A stretch of 64,000 nt of DNA from CAILZL01 sp050248275. GTDB lineage: Bacteria > Pseudomonadota > Gammaproteobacteria > Steroidobacterales > Steroidobacteraceae. This document shows positions 60,913-64,000 of this stretch, piece by piece. The stretch covers positions 186,001 through 250,000 of the forward strand of contig JBFWSR010000001.1 of the NCBI GenBank assembly GCA_050248275.1, read 5' to 3'. The translations under genes were made by a program, and so were the position numbers. Under the pieces are notes generated by a model that worked only from the letters and a program-made list of their open reading frames with translations, was not told the DNA's origin and searched no databases. Position 1 is the stretch's first letter. The number at the start of each line of letters is the position of its first letter.

Positions 60913-62517
60913 TTACTTCACATCCGGCGCGACATCAAAGGTGTGATGCGGCGCGGGTGACGGCACGGTCCACTCCAGACCATGCGGACTGGCGGAATCC
61001 CAGACTTTGGCGGAGGCCTTTTGTCCACCACGCACCGTGCTCCAGACGATGTAGACAAACAGCAGTTGGGTGGCGCCGAAGCAGAAACCGCCAATCGACG
61101 ACACGAAGTTCCAGTTGGCGAACTGGGTGGAATAGTCGGGAATGCGGCGCGGCATGCCGGCCAGCCCCAGAAAGTGCTGCGGAAAGAACAACAGATTCAC
61201 GAAAATGGTGGACAGCCAGAAATGCAGCTTGCCCAGCTTTTCGTTGTACATATGGCCGGTCCACTTCGGCAGCCAGTAATACACGGCAGCCATGATGGAG
61301 AAGATCGCGCCCGGCACCAGCACGTAGTGGAAATGCGCCACCACGAAATAAGTGTCGTGATACTGGAAATCAGCCGGCGCAATGGCCAGCATCAGGCCGG
61401 AAAAACCGCCGATGGTGAACAGGAACAGGAAGGACAGGGAAAACAGCATCGGGGTTTCGAAGCTCAGCGACCCTTTCCACATGGTGGCGGTCCAGTTGAA
61501 CACCTTCACGCCGGTGGGAATGGCGATCAGCATGGTGCTGAGCATGAAGAACATTTCACCCACCAGCGGCATGCCGGTGGTGAACATGTGGTGCGCCCAG
61601 ACAATAAAGGACAGGAAGGCGATCGAAGCGGTGGCGTACACCATCGCGTCATAACCGAACAGCGGCTTGCGCGAAAAAGTCGGGATGATTTCTGACACCA
61701 CGCCGAACGCGGGCAGAATCATGATGTACACCTCGGGATGACCGAAGAACCAGAAGATGTGCTGGAACATCACTGGATCGCCGCCACCGGCGGCATTGAA
61801 GAAAGTCGTGCCGAAATAATGATCGGTGAGCAGCATGGTCACGGCGCCCGCCAGCACCGGCATCACGGCAATCAGCAGATAGGCTGTAATCAGCCAGGTC
61901 CAGACGAACAGCGGCATTTTCAGCAGGGTCATGCCCGGGGCGCGCATGTTCATGATGGTCACGATGACGTTGATCGCACCCATGATCGAGGAGGCGCCCA
62001 TCAGGTGCACGGCGAAAATCGCCATGGGGAAGGCGTCACCGGTTTGCAGGATCAATGGTGGGTACAAAGTCCAGCCGCCTGCCGGCGAACCGCCCGGGAC
62101 CAGCAAAGTCGACAGCAGCAACAGGAATGCAAACGGCGCCAGCCAGAAACTGAAGTTATTCAAGCGCGGCAAGGCCATGTCCGGTGCACCGATCTGCAGC
62201 GGAATCATCCAGTTGGCCAGACCGGTAAATGCCGGCATCACGGCGCCGAACACCATGATCAAGGCATGCATGGTGGTCATGCTGTTGAAGAATCCCGGAT
62301 CGACGAGTTGCATGCCGGGCTTGAGCAACTCAGCACGAATGACCATGGCCATCAGACCGCCGATCAGGAACATGGTTAAACTGAAGACCAGGTACATGGT
62401 ACCGATGTCTTTATGGTTGGTGGCAAGCAACCAGCGGCGCCAGCCTTTCATCGGACCATGGTCATCATGACCATCGTGACTGGCGTGGGCATCGTGATGC
62501 GTATGTGTTGCGCTCAT
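60913..62517 (-). CDS. coxA: Cytochrome c oxidase subunit I
   Basis: Catalytic heme-copper subunit, 534 residues with 12 helices. The heme a/a3 and CuB ligands are visible: HALIMVFGAVMP (helix II), WFFGHPEVYIMILPAFG with the His-Tyr pair, WAHHMF, and HDTYFVVAHFHYVL. A His-rich N-terminus (THTHHDAHASHDGHDDHG) precedes. The YIMILP and K-channel features mark an A-type aa3 oxidase. Located 62 bases after coxB. Confidence 0.97.
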   Translation of the reverse strand: MSATHTHHDAHASHDGHDDHGPMKGWRRWLLATNHKDIGTMYLVFSLTMFLIGGLMAMVIRAELLKPGMQLVDPGFFNSMTTMHALIMVFGAVMPAFTGLANWMIPLQIGAPDMALPRLNNFSFWLAPFAFLLLLSTLLVPGGSPAGGWTLYPPLILQTGDAFPMAIFAVHLMGASSIMGAINVIVTIMNMRAPGMTLLKMPLFVWTWLITAYLLIAVMPVLAGAVTMLLTDHYFGTTFFNAAGGGDPVMFQHIFWFFGHPEVYIMILPAFGVVSEIIPTFSRKPLFGYDAMVYATASIAFLSFIVWAHHMFTTGMPLVGEMFFMLSTMLIAIPTGVKVFNWTATMWKGSLSFETPMLFSLSFLFLFTIGGFSGLMLAIAPADFQYHDTYFVVAHFHYVLVPGAIFSIMAAVYYWLPKWTGHMYNEKLGKLHFWLSTIFVNLLFFPQHFLGLAGMPRRIPDYSTQFANWNFVSSIGGFCFGATQLLFVYIVWSTVRGGQKASAKVWDSASPHGLEWTVPSPAPHHTFDVAPDVK

Positions 62518-62579
62518 GGAATGGTCTCTTTCAATTCAATCTATTACTTTCGATCACGGTCCGATCTGGATTGATCAGT

Positions 62580-63431
62580 TCAAGCGGCCGCCGGTGCAAC
62601 TTCAGAAGCGGCAGGCGCAACCGGAGCATTGGCGGTTTGTTGTTCTTTCAGCCAGGCATCGTAATCAGCCTGAGACTTCACTTCGACCACCACCGGCATG
62701 AAGCCGTGGTCGCGGCCACACAGTTCCGCACATTGGCCACGGTAAGTGCCTACTTCATCGGCCTTGAACCACATTTCGTTGACGAAACCCGGAATGGCAT
62801 CCTTTTTCATGCCCAGGGCCGGCACCCACCAGGCGTGGATGACATCGCCCGCCGTCAGCAGCAGACGCACCTTTTTGCCGACCGGCACCACCAGCGGGTT
62901 GTCGACGCTCAACAGATAATCAGGCACGGCATACACATCGGCATTGGCGCCCAATTGACGCGCTGCATTGCTGTCGCGCGCCAGCGTGGAGAAAAAGCTG
63001 ACTTTCTGGTCGAGGTAGTCGTACTGCCACTTCCACTGGTAACCGGTCACCTTGATGGTCAGTTCGGAACCCCGCGTGTCGTCAATCTTGATCAGCGCCT
63101 TGGCCGCGGGAATGGCCATGAACACCAGAATGATGATGGGAATGGCCGTCCAGATGATTTCCACCTTGGTGCTGTGTAACAGGCTGGTATCCGGTACGGC
63201 GCCCTTGGAATGACGGAATTTGACGATCGAATAGATCATGGCGCCGAACACCGCCACGGCAATGGCAGTGCAGATCAACAGAATTTTCATGTGCAGCGAA
63301 TAGGCCTGATGACTGAGCTCAGTCACTCCCGGACGCATGTTCAGCTGCCAGTCCGCAAGCGCGGGGCTGGACAGCAAAAAAGCCAGTGAAGCGCCGGTCA
63401 CGCCCACCAGAGATTTGAATATCTTCGACAT
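62580..63431 (-). CDS. coxB: Cytochrome c oxidase subunit II
   Basis: CuA-carrying subunit, 283 residues from ATG 63431. A signal-like segment (VTGASLAFLLSSPALA), two membrane helices, then the cupredoxin domain with GYQWKWQYDY and the CuA site CAELCGRDHGFM plus the upstream His in VIHAWWVP. No fused cytochrome c domain. The C-terminus is Ala/Pro-rich. An in-frame start at 63479 would add 16 unlikely residues. First structural gene of the cluster. Confidence 0.96.
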   Translation of the reverse strand: MSKIFKSLVGVTGASLAFLLSSPALADWQLNMRPGVTELSHQAYSLHMKILLICTAIAVAVFGAMIYSIVKFRHSKGAVPDTSLLHSTKVEIIWTAIPIIILVFMAIPAAKALIKIDDTRGSELTIKVTGYQWKWQYDYLDQKVSFFSTLARDSNAARQLGANADVYAVPDYLLSVDNPLVVPVGKKVRLLLTAGDVIHAWWVPALGMKKDAIPGFVNEMWFKADEVGTYRGQCAELCGRDHGFMPVVVEVKSQADYDAWLKEQQTANAPVAPAASEVAPAAA

Positions 63432-63514
63432 TTGCACCAATGCTCCCCATATTGAAACCGTCGTGATGCGCTTGCGCATCAGCCACCGGCTGCCCGCAAA
63501 GACCCCAGCCTTTG

Positions 63515-64000
63515 CTACAGCGCAGGTGAATCGTTCATGTTTCCAACCAGTTGTTGCAGGCGTAGCGCCACGGCGCGCCGCTCGTCATCCGTCAGAAAAC
63601 TCCCGACCTCGCAGGCATGCCCCTGCGACTCAACACAGAGCCGGCTGGGATACAACGCCGATGACGGGGTGCGTAGTGTAACCCTCGTCCAGTGTCGTGG
63701 AAACCTCGTATTGGCTGCTGTAACGCCGGGTTGCGCGTTAATGGTCACGTAGTCTGGAGTGATCAGGATGGATTCCCGACGCTGCCCCCGACGCATCGAC
63801 CAGCGCAAAGCCAGGCACAACAGGGCAAATTCCAGCCCGGCAAAAGGTAAAACCGGCCAAAAACCCTGTACCAGACAGAATCCCGCGGTCAATGCAGGAC
63901 CCAGCGCTGCCGTCATGAGGAACCAGCTTGCCTGACGGGGCGTCAGGGAATTGCAGGCACGCAATTCAATACGCACCTCGCCCGGCTGCTCCGGATAATC
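63515..64000 (-). CDS. DUF2244 family protein, 5' end beyond the window
   Basis: The frame stays open to position 64000, so the start may lie outside; GTG 63976 is the first visible candidate. The visible 162 codons show IELRACNSLTPRQASWFL, two hydrophobic segments (LMTAALGPALTAGFCLVQGFW and LPFAGLEFALLCLAL) and a hydrophilic domain with ESILITPDYV and FPRHWTRVTL, matching DUF2244 membrane proteins often found upstream of coxB. Function unknown. Confidence 0.8.
   Translation of the reverse strand, partial: DYPEQPGEVRIELRACNSLTPRQASWFLMTAALGPALTAGFCLVQGFWPVLPFAGLEFALLCLALRWSMRRGQRRESILITPDYVTINAQPGVTAANTRFPRHWTRVTLRTPSSALYPSRLCVESQGHACEVGSFLTDDERRAVALRLQQLVGNMNDSPAL

Overview
The window reads as a chromosomal segment of an aerobic, urea-using gammaproteobacterium of fairly high G+C. 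The order yicC-gmk-rpoZ-spoT-ridA-recG, the TatABC block, an ubiquinone gene (ubiA), an aa3-type cytochrome c oxidase cluster and the PBP1b/TPR-lipoprotein pair all fit this. I cannot name the genus. No tRNA, rRNA or CRISPR array was recognised.

Layout. 1-7100: start of a divergent PP2C-type phosphatase, then yicC, gmk, rpoZ, spoT, ridA and recG on the plus strand. 7125-10208: a more A/T-rich block of minus-strand genes separated by sites with the architecture of integron attC sites. No integrase is visible, so it looks like a cassette cluster without an integrase (CALIN). It carries an OLD-type ATPase/TOPRIM protein, a class III nucleotidyl-cyclase-like protein and a frameshifted small membrane protein. 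10270-15640: an unrecognised coiled-coil membrane protein, an RDD protein, ubiA, trkA, trkH and a broken GIY-YIG gene beside a perfect 31-bp inverted repeat.

15776-32255 is one functional unit for urea. On the minus strand the urea ABC transporter (urtABCDE) is followed by urease and its maturation genes (ureD-A-B-C-E-F-hupE/ureJ-G). Divergent from urtA is a very large transporter-like hybrid sensor kinase with a LuxR-type response regulator. A 512-bp promoter region lies between them, with a palindrome close to a plausible urtA promoter. The transporter imports urea, urease releases ammonia and CO2, and UreD/E/F/G plus the HupE-like permease supply nickel and assemble the enzyme.

32277-40934 is a defence island: type I restriction-modification genes hsdM-hsdS and hsdR. 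Between hsdS and hsdR sit a SIR2-like gene on the same strand and, in the opposite direction, a DUF433/PIN-like toxin-antitoxin pair. The SIR2 gene holds the place that the PrrC anticodon nuclease takes in EcoprrI-type loci. hsdR has no ATG, GTG or TTG codon ahead of its conserved N-terminus.

41082-64000 is mostly housekeeping: a CPA2/Kef-type antiporter, PBP1b with a probable LpoP-type activator, a SnoaL-like exported protein, a glycosyltransferase with an LpxH-like phosphoesterase, dtd, tatABC, a Yej-type peptide ABC importer, and the cytochrome oxidase structural and assembly genes, including a 43-residue protein overlapping ctaG. The window ends inside a DUF2244 gene.
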